Shown: piece by piece, positions 19,379 through 29,315 of the stretch | Numbering within the stretch: position 1 is the stretch's first letter | Layout: every line of letters begins with the position of its first letter | Assembly (NCBI RefSeq): GCF_026262505.1 | Contig: NC_067205.1 | Location: forward strand, 310,001 to 374,000 | Origin: Trichomonas vaginalis G3 | Taxonomy: Eukaryota; Parabasalia; Trichomonadida; Trichomonadidae | Length of the DNA stretch: 64,000 nt | Direction of reading: 5' to 3' | Program-made: the position numbers and the translations under genes | Notes under the pieces: model-generated | Seen by the model: the letters and a program-made list of their open reading frames with translations, nothing else | What the model was told of the DNA's origin: nothing | The model's database searches: none

Positions 19379-20887
19379 ATGAAAAATAAGTTCCAATCGC
19401 CGTTCACACCTCCTAAATATAAACCTCAAGGAGAACTTATAATACCTTCTCCGCTTCAAAGATATATTGAAAAGTCATCATTTGATTTTGAAGGCTTCGA
19501 ACTACAGCCAGTAGATGAAGATCATATCGAAATTAGGGATTATGTTGTTCGAAAGTACGCAAATACTCTTTCAGAAGCATTTTCGTTAATTTTGAATGAT
19601 GCAATTTCTATCTCTAATACAATTAAAGAACTAAAAAGTGAGCGAACAACGTTACATTCATCGGTTGATGCCAAATATCCGAAACAAATCTTGAACAGCT
19701 CTGAAATTGATTTCATGGTTGATGTTTGCTCATCTCTTACAAGTAGTAACGACGTCACCACACTTACACTTAGTGAAGAATTTGGGACTACAACTAAAAG
19801 CTCTCCATTCGAAAGCGACTTTGATACCGAAAATACACAATCACTTACAATCGATGACTCCACATGTGACACACTCTACTCTACTACTGATCCAGCGCTT
19901 ACAACAACCGGCTTTTTGAAACTTCCGGGTGACACATTCCCACTTCGAGACAAAAGTCCACAAGACATCATCAACCAAGTCTTACCTCTTTCTCAACTTC
20001 GAGGTCCTGCAGCCCAAGTTATCAAAAACAACTACGACTCCCTTAAAGGAAAGTTTGCATTTCCATTCAAACTTCCAAACAACAACAACAATAATAACAA
20101 CGACCGACTTCCTCTTATGAGAGAAGACAGTCTTGAGAACACTTATATTGGTTCACCATCAAGTTCAAACAGTTTATTCAACTCACTTCGAAACACGACG
20201 CAGAACAAATTTCCACCGAAACCATTTGATTATGTTCCAAAATTACCACAATTTAAACCACCAGAGAATGACACTGAGATTTTAGACATCTCCGGCTGTG
20301 TTATTGAACCAATGAAATCACTCTCACCACCACCATCAAGTTTAGAACGTGTTGACAGTCTTGTTGTTCAATTGAAATCTATGTCACCACCTAAAAACTT
20401 ATTACTTGCCGAACAAAGTTCAGAATTATTTAATTCATTAGAGAATCTTAATGCCGAACCTCGAAAATTCAATATAAATAACAACAATAACAACATTAAT
20501 AATATTAGCAATCATAAAAATGATTCTATTGAAGCTTTCATTCCAGAAGAACTTGATTCTGACGACTTAGACTCACTTCAACCTAAGAAGCAGAAATCAA
20601 AAAAAAACACACGCTTTGATTTTGAATCATATTCATCGAAACGTCGTTCAAACTCACCTCCAAACATCATCTATCCACTTGAATCACCAATTGTTCCTTC
20701 AATTTCAGAACGTGTCAATGTTCAGAAGCGATGTCGTGCAGGCACAATCATTGGTCTTCCACCTCTTCCCGAACTTGATGTTCTTCCTAAACTTGACTTA
20801 ACACGTCCCGGTATCAATCTTCAACCAAGTGTTTATCCATCTCGTAACGAACCGGATGATTCATTTGACTCATTACGAGGTTCATAA
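19379..20887 (+). CDS. hypothetical Ser/Asn/Pro-rich protein
   Basis: 502 residues, polar and probably disordered, with two asparagine runs (near residues 237 and 365), a KKQKSKK basic patch near residue 400 and several SPP motifs (MKSLSPPPSS, LKSMSPPK, NSPPNI) that look like proline-directed phosphorylation sites. This could be a nuclear or cytoskeletal regulatory protein, but no domain is recognisable. The frame stays open about 46 codons upstream of the ATG with the same kind of composition (SSSKSKDKPSKDKKEN) but contains no ATG before a stop. So either the true N-terminus was lost, perhaps when the TIR element ending at 19112 inserted, or an upstream exon exists. No standard trichomonad intron 3' signal (ACTAACACACAG) is present; only a weak look-alike ends in CACAG at about 19253. 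Confidence 0.75.
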   Translation: MKNKFQSPFTPPKYKPQGELIIPSPLQRYIEKSSFDFEGFELQPVDEDHIEIRDYVVRKYANTLSEAFSLILNDAISISNTIKELKSERTTLHSSVDAKYPKQILNSSEIDFMVDVCSSLTSSNDVTTLTLSEEFGTTTKSSPFESDFDTENTQSLTIDDSTCDTLYSTTDPALTTTGFLKLPGDTFPLRDKSPQDIINQVLPLSQLRGPAAQVIKNNYDSLKGKFAFPFKLPNNNNNNNNDRLPLMREDSLENTYIGSPSSSNSLFNSLRNTTQNKFPPKPFDYVPKLPQFKPPENDTEILDISGCVIEPMKSLSPPPSSLERVDSLVVQLKSMSPPKNLLLAEQSSELFNSLENLNAEPRKFNINNNNNNINNISNHKNDSIEAFIPEELDSDDLDSLQPKKQKSKKNTRFDFESYSSKRRSNSPPNIIYPLESPIVPSISERVNVQKRCRAGTIIGLPPLPELDVLPKLDLTRPGINLQPSVYPSRNEPDDSFDSLRGS

Positions 20888-20982
20888 ACACTATTATCTA
20901 TCATTAACAAAACATGAAGATATTTTATGATTTTCGAAGAGAAATTTCTCATTTGTTGATAATTTAATAGATTTATTATTTA

Positions 20983-21891
20983 TTACAAAACAATTAATTG
21001 ATGAGATGAAAGAATAGTAAATATGAAATAGAAATATGCATTAATGTTATGACATGAACAGATATTATTAGATAAACTCAACAATCGACTAATAACAGCA
21101 TATCCATCTCCAATATTAACTCCTCCAATAAGAGTTCCATTCTCTATCATAATCTCATTTATATCTCTTATTTCAGGAGGTTTTGAATTTGAATACACAA
21201 ATCCAGAACCTCCTCCACCAGAACAACCAGCTCCTTCCCCAGTACCCCCACCGAAAAGACCTCCTCCACCTCCTCCTGAAATAATACCTGTCTCTGTTTT
21301 ATTTGCGCCAAATCCAAATATTCCATTCATATTTTTATAACCAGATCCGCCAGAAATTTGACTTCCTCCTCTTCCAATTGTGGCTGAACTATCAGTTCCA
21401 ACAATTCCATCTCCTCCTGATAATCCACCACCAGAGCCTCCTTTAAATGATGTACTACTCCTGTATCCTTCTGCCCCTCCACCGCCGCCAATCAAAAATC
21501 GAGAACTGAGGTCATTTTCTGACAATCGAAAGTCGGTAGCTCCACCTCCAGGTCCATTATTATATCCACGGCCTCCTCCATTAAAAGAGTTCTGACTAAA
21601 TACAGAGTTTGATGTCCACACTCCTTGAGAACCAATGAAAAGAAAAATGTCTGTTATTTTGGCATAACCGCCTTTTCCACCTGCATCATTTGTCCTTTGG
21701 CTTCCTTGTGCTCCATAAACTTCGAATAGATACTTTCCTGGATTCATTGATAATTTTATTCCAGAACAATATTGTTTATCATCACATGGATATGAAAAAT
21801 TACAGTTGATAGAACAAACAGGCGGCTTTTTCCCTTTTTCGTTTAAGAACGAATACTTACCAAAACTGAAATCGGATGAAATAGTATGCAT
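20983..21891 (-). CDS. glycine-rich protein (ALK/LTK-type Gly-rich domain, PF12810-like)
   Basis: 302 residues. The N-terminus has paired cysteines (PPVCSINCNF, then YPCDDKQYC), followed by a lectin-like strand (GKYLFEVYGAQGSQ). A long glycine-rich domain follows with the family signatures GGKGGYA, FIGSQG, GPGGGATDFRL, SRFLIGGGGGAEG and CSGGGGSGF. Large families of such proteins are expanded in trichomonads and are often thought to be cell-surface or secreted, though this copy shows no clear signal peptide; the C-terminal 25 residues are hydrophobic (INAYFYFIFTILSS) and could anchor it. It lies next to a broken paralogue and two fragments in the same orientation, so the cluster arose by local duplication. 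This is the only copy that reads through without interruption. Confidence 0.8.
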   Translation of the reverse strand: MHTISSDFSFGKYSFLNEKGKKPPVCSINCNFSYPCDDKQYCSGIKLSMNPGKYLFEVYGAQGSQRTNDAGGKGGYAKITDIFLFIGSQGVWTSNSVFSQNSFNGGGRGYNNGPGGGATDFRLSENDLSSRFLIGGGGGAEGYRSSTSFKGGSGGGLSGGDGIVGTDSSATIGRGGSQISGGSGYKNMNGIFGFGANKTETGIISGGGGGGLFGGGTGEGAGCSGGGGSGFVYSNSKPPEIRDINEIMIENGTLIGGVNIGDGYAVISRLLSLSNNICSCHNINAYFYFIFTILSSHQLIVL

Positions 21892-22095
21892 TATTCAAAA
21901 TAGTATTTTGCCATTTAAATAGAAATTAATGGGATTAAATCCCGAACTTCTATCAATTATACAAAAAGTGACTTAAATCATTTCTCGACAATTCAAGTTA
22001 AATATTCTAACATTTTGATATAAGTTTTACCCACAAGTAACAATCCTTTCTACAAGCTAAAACAGTCTAACAAGTCTTCAGATTTTTTTAAATTA

Positions 22096-22230
22096 AATTT
22101 CTGGAGGCTTTAAAAAGGGATTCCAGAACTATTGCTTATCATTACATGGATACAGAAAAGTGCAATTAACATTGCAAATGGATGGCTTTGTTCCATTTTC
22201 ATTAAAAAATGAATAATTCCCATGACATAT
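22096..22230 (-). pseudogene. glycine-rich gene fragment (deletion derivative)
   Basis: The minus-strand reading gives YSFFNENGTKPSICNVNCTF, then YPCNDKQ, the N-terminal cysteine region of the glycine-rich family. It then jumps almost directly to KPPEI, a motif normally about 180 residues further on. The glycine-rich body has been deleted, so this is a relic of a third tandem copy. Confidence 0.65.
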
Positions 22231-22347
22231 AATCTCATTAAAAAAATTAGATGACATATAATCTCATTATTCAAAATAAAATCATTTTGTCATTTGAATA
22301 GAAATTCGGGATTACATATCATAAAAAGTATTAAAAAAATTAATAGT

Positions 22348-23259
22348 TTATTCATTTGTCAAAAGCATTGATCTTGTGAAAAGGAAATAGCAAAATGCGC
22401 TGGATCCGTCGCACAACGATGTTCTCTCGTACAACAGATAAAATCTACTAATAACGGCATATCCATCTCCAATATTAACTCCATCTAACATATTACCATT
22501 CTCAAATTTAATTTCTTTTATATCTCTTATTTGAGGAGGCTTTGAGCTTGAATAAACAACCCCAGAACCTCCTCCACCTGAGCATCCGCCTTCGTATCCA
22601 GCTCCACCTCCAAAGAGGCCACCTCCACCGCCTCCTGAAGTTTGTTGGTCATGCGTTTTATTCGCACCAAATCCAAAAATTCCATTCATATTATCATACC
22701 CAAAACCGCCTGAATTTTGTGTTCCTCCTTGTCCAATTGGCTCACCAGCATTAATACCAGTCACTCCATTGCCTCCGTTTGTCCCACCGCCAGAACCTCC
22801 TTTATATGAATTACCATTAAAGTATCCTTCTGCACCTCCACCGCCGCCAATCAAAAATCGTGAACTGAGGTCATTTTCTGACAATCTAAAGTCAGTTGCT
22901 CCACCTCCAGGTCCACAATTCCATCCACGGCCTCCTCTGTTAAAGGATGTCTGGCTATAGGCAGCAGCACTTGGCTATAATCCTTGAGAACCAATGAATA
23001 GGAAAATATCTGCCATTTTTCTGATTATCACTTCACTTTTGGCATAACCGCCTTTTCCTCCACCATTTGCTTTTTGGCTTCCTTGTTCACCATAAACCTC
23101 GAACAAATATCTCCCTGGAGTCATAGTTAATTTTATTCCGGAACATTGTTCTTTATCATCACATGGATATGGAAAAGTGCAATTAACATTACAAACAGGC
23201 GGCTTTTTTCCATTTTCATTTAAAAACGAATACCTTCCATAGTAGAAATAGGAGGACAT
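22348..23259 (-). pseudogene. glycine-rich protein paralogue with one in-frame stop
   Basis: Homologous along its length to the intact copy at 20983-21891: MSSYFYYGRYSFLNENGKKP, then PYPCDDKEQC, GKGGYA, FIGSQG, GPGGGATDFRL, SRFLIGGGGGAEG and CSGGGGSGVVYSSSKPP. The only lesion I can see is a TAG codon at 22977-22975, right after FIGSQGL; the frame continues unchanged on both sides, and an insert (KSEVIIRKMADI) distinguishes it from its neighbour. It is either a young pseudogene, a read-through case, or a sequencing error. The segment after the stop is 209 codons of well-preserved domain, so loss is recent. Confidence 0.8.
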
Positions 23260-23945
23260 AGTATCACATTACTCAAACAAATATCATTTGGTCATTTGAA
23301 TAGAAATCAGGGATTAAATCCCTAATTTCTATTTATGTGACAAAAAAGTGACATTAACATCATTTGTTTGTATTTCAATCACTCATTCTCTAATCTTTAT
23401 CTCAGTACTCTACATCAACCAAAAATTGTATCATAACTAGAATACAAACAAAACTACTTTGATGTGAGCATCATTCATACATTAACATTAAATACACAAT
23501 TTTTTGACAATTTTAAATTTTCTGATATACAACAAAGTACAAACCAAGCTTTGCATTTCAAACTTTCAATTCTTTTGAAATACTGACTTAAATTTCCACT
23601 TCTTGAATTCATTAAATCAAAGTTTCCAACTTGAACATGATCTCATTGGTATATATTACAATATTCCTTGGAAGCAACCAAACGCCATTAATCACTTGAA
23701 TCACTAAAAGTATGTTTAATGATATGAGAAAATAATTCAAAATTTCTGTCTTCATCTCATATTCAAAATTTCTCTAAAGTATTCATTCATTTTATACATT
23801 TCTATTAAAACATCGAAATCAAAGTTAAGCTCATCAAAAACTCGATATTTAGAATAAGACAAGAATTATTTACTTAGACAAAACAATGACTGCATGAATG
23901 AGATATATAAATATGGTTTGATGTCATGACAAGTCTGTATATTGT
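23260..23945. other. AT-rich spacer within the glycine-rich cluster
   Basis: About 690 bases with no coding frame; it separates the broken paralogue from the C-terminal fragment at 23950. Homologous upstream sequence (a 5' flank with paired copies of GGGATTAAATCCC near 21940 and 23310) shows that the duplicated unit included flanks. Confidence 0.4.
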
Positions 23946-24112
23946 TAAACATACTAATAACTGCTTATCCATCACCAGAATTAACCCCTTCAATCATAGT
24001 CCAAATCCACATCTGGATCTCATTTATGTCTCTTATTTCAGGAGGTTTGAAGATTGAATAAAAGAATCCAGAACCTCTGGAACCAGGACAACCAGAAATC
24101 GATATGATAGTA
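23946..24112 (-). pseudogene. C-terminal fragment of a glycine-rich gene
   Basis: The minus-strand reading CPGSRGSGFFYSIFKPPEIR, then DINEI and EGVNSGDGYAVIS, matches the C-terminal end of the family. It is joined at about 24112 directly to the truncated end of the gene at 24116. No glycine-rich body remains. Confidence 0.7.
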
Positions 24113-24115
24113 TGT

Positions 24116-24460
24116 TTATGAGATGTCATAATCATATTGGTATAAGTTTGGTTGTAGTTGATTTGAATCGGTATTAAAAGAATTATCAATTTCCTTGTAA
24201 TCGATATCGTTGGATTCTTTATTTTGATTTAAGAATTCGGCTCTGATCGCTTCTTCGTCTTGTTTTAATTTTCGAATGAAATCACGTTTAAAATCTTCTA
24301 ATAAAATAGCGAATTCGCGCTCGAAACATTGATTTTGATAATGAATTCCGTCGAAAATCTCTTTTTTTATATTATCTAAGCATTCAAAAAAAGCTTTCCG
24401 TGATATTGAATGTTTGGAAGATTTTAATGGTTGATTGCCGTTAGGTTCTCTTGCAGACAT
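24116..24460 (-). CDS. small charged protein, 3'-truncated duplicate of the gene at 28815
   Basis: 114 residues beginning MSAREPNGNQPLKSSKHSIS. It is helical and highly charged, with a likely coiled coil (RKAFFECLDNIKKEIFDGIH, then FKRDFIRKLKQDEEAIRAEF). It is more than 90% identical by eye to the first 110 residues of the protein at 28815-29315, and its 3' end is replaced by a fusion to glycine-rich gene debris. Upstream flanks are also shared (GGGGCCAAGCTATTCAATCA at about 24593 and 29451). Unknown function. Confidence 0.6.
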   Translation of the reverse strand: MSAREPNGNQPLKSSKHSISRKAFFECLDNIKKEIFDGIHYQNQCFEREFAILLEDFKRDFIRKLKQDEEAIRAEFLNQNKESNDIDYKEIDNSFNTDSNQLQPNLYQYDYDIS

Positions 24461-25938
24461 TAAAAATTTTGCTGTAAAAAAAATCGAATATTTGAGATGA
24501 AATTCAAAGTTTAATTTATGGGAAGTCAGATATGATATATGGCATAGATTAAAAACGATACAAGATAAGCATATTGAGAATGTTCACAATATGGGGCCAA
24601 GCTATTCAATCATCAAACGATAGAAAATTTTTGATTTGAAAAGATTTCTTAAGAAAAGATAATGCTCATAAAGAATTAGTTGAAACATTAAATAACCAGA
24701 GTAAACAAGAAGGGTTGTTCTTCTCCGAACATGCTATAGCCATTTTCTCACTTCAATATCAAAGTTTTATGAATCCACTTTATTTATTTTTCAGGAGGCC
24801 TTATGAATCTATGGTTTTTTCGAATTTGGATGATCCAAAAAGTTTTTTTTCGAATTTGCAACCCTAATTTTAGGATGCTATTTCCATTTTTTTAGAGATT
24901 GGGACAAAGTTGCAATTCGGCACTTTTTGTAAAAAAAATGGGGTCATACTCATAATGAATAGAGACTTATAGCCAAGTCTTGATATCATGCAGGGAGAAT
25001 ATACATAGATAAGCAATTATATTTTATAGTAGTAGTATTCAGAAATTCTTACAATTTACAATACAATTTTCAAAAATGGATAAAGACTAATAGCCAAGTC
25101 TTGATATCATGCAGGGAGACTCTCTACAAATACAAAAATTGATTATCATAAGGAAATACAAATTTATCAATTTTCATGTGAAAATTACATAAATTTGTTC
25201 TCCAATAAATAGCAATAATACTTTGAATGTTATATTAAGTAATATAGCTTCAGGTAAATAAGCTTACACTTCAAAAATATACTGTTTATTCATTAATTTT
25301 AAAAAAAGTCCAAATTATCTAATCTTGCTTACTCTTCCTTTAAACTTCTTTGTGCCAAATTTAATATTGCCTTCAAAGATGGAATAAGGACATTAGGTTC
25401 AAAAATATTTTATTATACTCATTCGAAATTAAAAATAATAAAATTTATATATATTAATTTCATTAAATCAAGGTTAAAAATCTCACCGGAAAAATAACCT
25501 CAGTGTGATAAATTTATCACCGGAAAAATTTACAATAAGGTTAATACCGAAAATATCGAAAAATCAACATTTAAGGTTAATTTAAGAGTATGCACTTTTG
25601 TCACCTACTCCATTTTTTTATTTTGTGCACTACGAATAAGACTTAAAAACTCCAAATTCGTAATAAGCAACAACATTGTTATTATCTCTGACTAATGAAA
25701 GATCCAATTGAATGATGCACAATCAAATGAAACACTTTCAGTTGATGGATCGCAAATAACTTACCAGAATTCAGATCCGTCATCTCCAAGAGTACTGACT
25801 GTGTCCCCCGGACATTTCTAAAGGACAAAAGTTTATTGTGTAATTTGATCATAAATTTTCTTCACAAACTAACTGGGTTGTCTCGGTTTAATTGATGACA
25901 ATTCTTTCATGATTGTCTGAGATTGTGCAATCAGTGCT
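24461..25938. other. gene-poor stretch with a 121-bp-spaced duplication
   Basis: About 1.5 kb without a gene. It holds the duplicated 5' flank of the small-protein gene (to about 24720), a TIR-like motif GGGACAAAGTTGCAATTCGG then CACTTTTTG at about 24901-24930 that recalls the ends of the 18033 element, two copies of ATAGCCAAGTCTTGATATCA (continuing TGCAGGGAGA) exactly 121 bases apart (24969 and 25090), and two copies of TCACCGGAAAAAT near 25490-25530. Confidence 0.5.
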
Positions 25939-26735
25939 TTAAAGCACTTTGACTTGAGGTAACTCTGGTGTAGCAGCTGAGGTAGTAATAAAATTCTGCA
26001 ACGATGTCTGAGCTTGTTGAATGAATTTAACATAAGTCGCTTTGTTCATGTGAAGAACAGAAATAAGTTTTTTGAAAGAGTTAGATGAATCATTGAAAGA
26101 TTTAAGGATAGATGTGAATAGTGGCGATTCAATGATTGGTTCAATTAACTCTGCATTAGAAATGATATTTGGCATTTGTACTTTGATTACGTTCAAATCT
26201 GATTCAAAACTTTTTCATGTGCATTTAATGTTTCAGTTTGAATAGCTCTTATGTTATTAGACATTTGTTGGACAACAGCTTTAGAATTTAGTGATTCAGA
26301 AATTTGTTGTGATTGAGTGATATTTTGGATTGTGTCGTTGATAATTTGTGTCTGTTTCTGGATAACAACAATGTATCTTCAAAATCATCTTCTTCTTTAA
26401 TTTCTGGGACTCCAGAAACTTTGATTTCGATCTTCCTCACTCGAGCTCGAAATTGTTTGACCATTGTCACGAAGACGTTAGTCTTGTCAACAACTTCGCT
26501 AATTGAAGAAGTGATGTCTGTAATTAACTTCTCGTCCAAACTTATTCTGGCATTCATCGGAATCAAGTCAACTTTATGTTACAGTTGTGTCAAAGCTTCT
26601 TTATCTAATTTGGCTTGTTTGACATATGTTAGCAAATTGATGTGAGAATTAACTCTTTCTTTAGTTGTGTTAACTGAGTTACTCCAATAAGCAAATGTCT
26701 TTTGAACAACTTGGCTCTTTTGAGCTGTTTTCGAA
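25939..26735 (-). pseudogene. decayed coiled-coil protein gene
   Basis: Three minus-strand frames show coherent coding character in succession: THINLLTYVKQAKLDKEAL-like helices, IPMNARISLDEKLITDITSS with VSGVPEIKEEDDFED, then NDTIQNITQSQQISESLNSK and finally NIISNAELIEPIIESPLFTS. All are Ser/Thr/Asn/Gln-rich amphipathic helices as in an elongated coiled-coil protein. At least three disruptions separate them, so the gene is dead. I cannot name the family, and nothing in it resembles a transposase. Confidence 0.6.
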
Positions 26736-26934
26736 ATAGTAACCTCTTAAATCTTTTGGTTGAAAAACAACTGACTTATAAAACTCAATTTTCTAAATCA
26801 TATTTTGTCTTAATCAATGAAGTTCATGAACGTGAAATTATCTTCACTTCTCCGGAAATAAAAATTCAATATTGATCATTTTTTCTGAAATTGAGGGAAC
26901 TCATTGAATTGGACAAAAGATATTTTTCTTAGAA

Positions 26935-26941
26935 TCACATA
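26935..26941 (+). promoter_or_regulatory. initiator-like TCACATA before the M20 peptidase
   Basis: TCACATA ends six bases before the ATG at 26948 and matches TCA-Y-W. It suggests that a bacterial-type gene has gained a trichomonad promoter. Confidence 0.5.
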
Positions 26942-26947
26942 AAGAAT

Positions 26948-28144
26948 ATGGAAAAAACAAACAGATCCATACATGATTTGCAGGATAATACGCTTACAGA
27001 GGAAGAGAAAACTGAGCTAATCACATTTTTTCAGAAGATCGTTCAGATCCCGAGTGTAAATCCTGAAGGAAAGGAGTCCCTAGTAGCAGTGTATTTGGAA
27101 GAATTCTTTGATAAGTATCAGATCCCATATGAGAAGATCGAAGTCGAAAATGGAAGATATGATCTTTTGGCAAAAGTCGAGGGAGAAACCAGTGAAGATG
27201 CCTTTCTTTTTACCGGCCATATGGATGTTGTTCCTGTAAGTGCAGAGGAGGAAAAGCGATGGATTCTTCCTCCATTTGGTGGAGAAATCAAAGAAGGTAA
27301 ATTGTATGGAAGAGGATCTGTGGATATGAAATCCGGTCTTTGCTGTGCCATGTTTGCACTTGCTTATTTGAAAAAGTATGGTTATAAACCAAAGACTGAT
27401 ATCTTCTTTTTGGCGACTATAGATGAGGAAGACTACATGAAGGGTTCAAAAGCAGCTCTTAATTATCCTGCTTTGAAAAAAGTCAAGGGTTGCATTGTTT
27501 GTGAGCCAACAGGACTTCATCTTTGCACTGCAGGAAAAGGAAGAACTTGGGCTACAGTCCGTGTGAAAGGTGAAACTGCTCATGGATCACTTCCATCAGC
27601 TGGAAATAATGCTATTTATCAAGCATTAGATCTTACTTCAAAAATCAGATCGCAATCATTTTGTTCTCCAGAAACAAAGTTTGCTTTTCAGACATTTTGG
27701 AGAGTTCTTGCAATTCATGCACAAGTCGAACCTAAGGTTGTTCCTGATTCATGTGAACTGACAGTAGATGCCAGACTCGGTTTATCAGATCAACCTTCTA
27801 TGATCTGGGAAACTTTGGATAAACTGATCGAAGAAAGAAAGAAGGAAGAACCTTCGTTTTCGGCTGAATACGTGATTGAAGATGAGAGACCTCCATGGAA
27901 GCAGAATAGTACTGACAGACTTATCATCTTATTAAAGAAAGCAATGGAAGAAAAACAACTCGATACTAATGAAGAAGTATTTTCGGGAACAACAGATGCA
28001 ACATTCTTAAGAAAACTTGGTATGGAAACAGTTATTATTGGTCCTGGAGATCTTTCTCTCGTTCATCGTGAAAACGAAAATATTTCGCTGGAAGAAGTAG
28101 TTAAGGCCTGTGAATTTTATTTGGAGGTCATTCGTCAAATATAA
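26948..28144 (+). CDS. M20-family metallopeptidase/deacylase (ArgE/DapE/ACY1-like), likely bacterial origin
   Basis: 398 residues, a full-length M20 enzyme. The dinuclear zinc site is visible: H91 in FTGHMDVVP, D126 in GRGSVDMKSG, the general-base pair E160-E161 in ATIDEED, E186 in CEPTG and a late His in SLVHREN. The dimerisation lid domain (about 190-300) contains AHGSLPSAGNNAI. Family members hydrolyse N-acyl amino acids, succinyl-diaminopimelate or small peptides; the precise substrate cannot be told from sequence. It has no signal peptide, so it is cytosolic. The 5' half has a bacterial flavour (frequent GATC, CTGATCG, AAGATCG) unlike its AT-rich surroundings, and the protein resembles Firmicute homologues, so I infer a fairly recent lateral transfer. 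It stands alone, with decayed DNA upstream. Confidence 0.9.
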   Translation: MEKTNRSIHDLQDNTLTEEEKTELITFFQKIVQIPSVNPEGKESLVAVYLEEFFDKYQIPYEKIEVENGRYDLLAKVEGETSEDAFLFTGHMDVVPVSAEEEKRWILPPFGGEIKEGKLYGRGSVDMKSGLCCAMFALAYLKKYGYKPKTDIFFLATIDEEDYMKGSKAALNYPALKKVKGCIVCEPTGLHLCTAGKGRTWATVRVKGETAHGSLPSAGNNAIYQALDLTSKIRSQSFCSPETKFAFQTFWRVLAIHAQVEPKVVPDSCELTVDARLGLSDQPSMIWETLDKLIEERKKEEPSFSAEYVIEDERPPWKQNSTDRLIILLKKAMEEKQLDTNEEVFSGTTDATFLRKLGMETVIIGPGDLSLVHRENENISLEEVVKACEFYLEVIRQI

Positions 28145-28814
28145 ATTTTATGATTTTTAGTTTTAGTAAGCAGATAAAATATTCGTTCGGCTTTTCAAAT
28201 GCAAAATAGTTCTTAAGTTTTCTAAATGAATTTTTTAAATATTTATTACAATACAAGTATTTGGTGAGATGTAAGAATATCCTTTTACTATTTTATATAT
28301 TACTTTCATTTCAAATACACAAGGAAAGTGAGGTCGGAACATTATGCTATTCTGGGAGACATGTGGTGGCAATGTCTCCCAGAATGACATGTGCCCACAG
28401 ACAACAGCGCACTGTTCCACTTTAATGATCAAAGTTCTGCCAACATTATAATTTTATAATTATTCTTTATTCAAATTTCATCAAAACAACTGCATATTTT
28501 CACTATTCTTACACGCATCACTAGTATAACAAAACAATTGGTTTTGTGTGTGGTAATATTAATTGACATAACTGCCAACTTTTGATTCGGAAAGAAAAAT
28601 TGGACATCGACAGAATTCAAAAAGTAAGTCGAAAGCATTTAAATCATAAAATATAATGCAGAGTTAATTAAGTTATAGAGAGTGGAGTTTTATAATTAAA
28701 TTTAAAAAATAAAAATTAATAAAGCAAAAAATTAAATTTAATGTTGTCGTTAAACAAAAAAAATATACCAATAAAACAAAAAATTAAAAAAGAAACAATT
28801 ATCAATTTTCAAAA
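28145..28814. other. spacer with a strong hairpin
   Basis: About 670 AT-rich bases between convergently oriented genes. The only marked feature is the hairpin at 28349-28385; the rest shows nothing I can support. Confidence 0.5.
28349..28385. repeat. perfect 14-bp stem-loop
   Basis: ATTCTGGGAGACAT and ATGTCTCCCAGAAT flank a 9-base loop (GTGGTGGCA). A looser outer inverted repeat (GTGAGGTCGGAACA at about 28328 against TGTTCCACTTT at about 28413) surrounds it. It lies about 200 bases downstream of the M20 gene. It could be a small MITE-like foldback or a 3'-end structure. Confidence 0.75.
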
Positions 28815-29315
28815 TTAATATTTTGAATGAGGGAAGATGCATGAAAAAGATTTCTTGAAATATTGGCAATAATTTGGTTTAAATGAATATTGTTCAGGAT
28901 CATATTCGGATAAAATTGGTTGTAGTTGATTTGAATAGGTATTAAAATAATTATGAATTTCCTTGTAATCGATATCGTTTGAGGTGTCATAATCATATTG
29001 GTATAAGTTTGGTCGTAGTTGATTTGAATTGGAAATAAAAGAATTATCAATTTCCTTGTAATCGTTGGATTCTTTATTTTGATTTAAGAATTCGGCTCTG
29101 ATCGCTTCTTCGTCTTGTTTTAATTTTCGAATGAAATCACGTTTAAAATCTTCTATTAAAATAGCGAATTCGCGCTCGAGACATTGATTTTGATAATGAA
29201 TTCCGTCTAAAATCTCTTTTTTTATATTATCTAAGCATTCAAAAAAAGCTTTCCGTGATATTGAATGTTTGGAAGATTTTGATGATTGATTAGCGTTAGG
29301 TTCTCTTGCAGACAT
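28815..29315 (-). CDS. small charged coiled-coil protein with C-terminal repeat
   Basis: 166 residues, MSAREPNANQSSKSSKHSIS, then a charged helical core (RKAFFECLDNIKKEILDGIH; FKRDFIRKLKQDEEAIRAEF). The C-terminal half contains a duplicated Asn/Gln/Tyr-rich unit (NDYKEIDNSFISNSNQLRP with LYQYDYD, then IDYKEIHNYFNTYSNQLQP with LSEYDPE). It is the complete relative of the truncated gene at 24116. No known domain is recognised. The paired copies and shared flanks point to a segmental duplication of about 600 bp or more. Confidence 0.65.
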   Translation of the reverse strand: MSAREPNANQSSKSSKHSISRKAFFECLDNIKKEILDGIHYQNQCLEREFAILIEDFKRDFIRKLKQDEEAIRAEFLNQNKESNDYKEIDNSFISNSNQLRPNLYQYDYDTSNDIDYKEIHNYFNTYSNQLQPILSEYDPEQYSFKPNYCQYFKKSFSCIFPHSKY

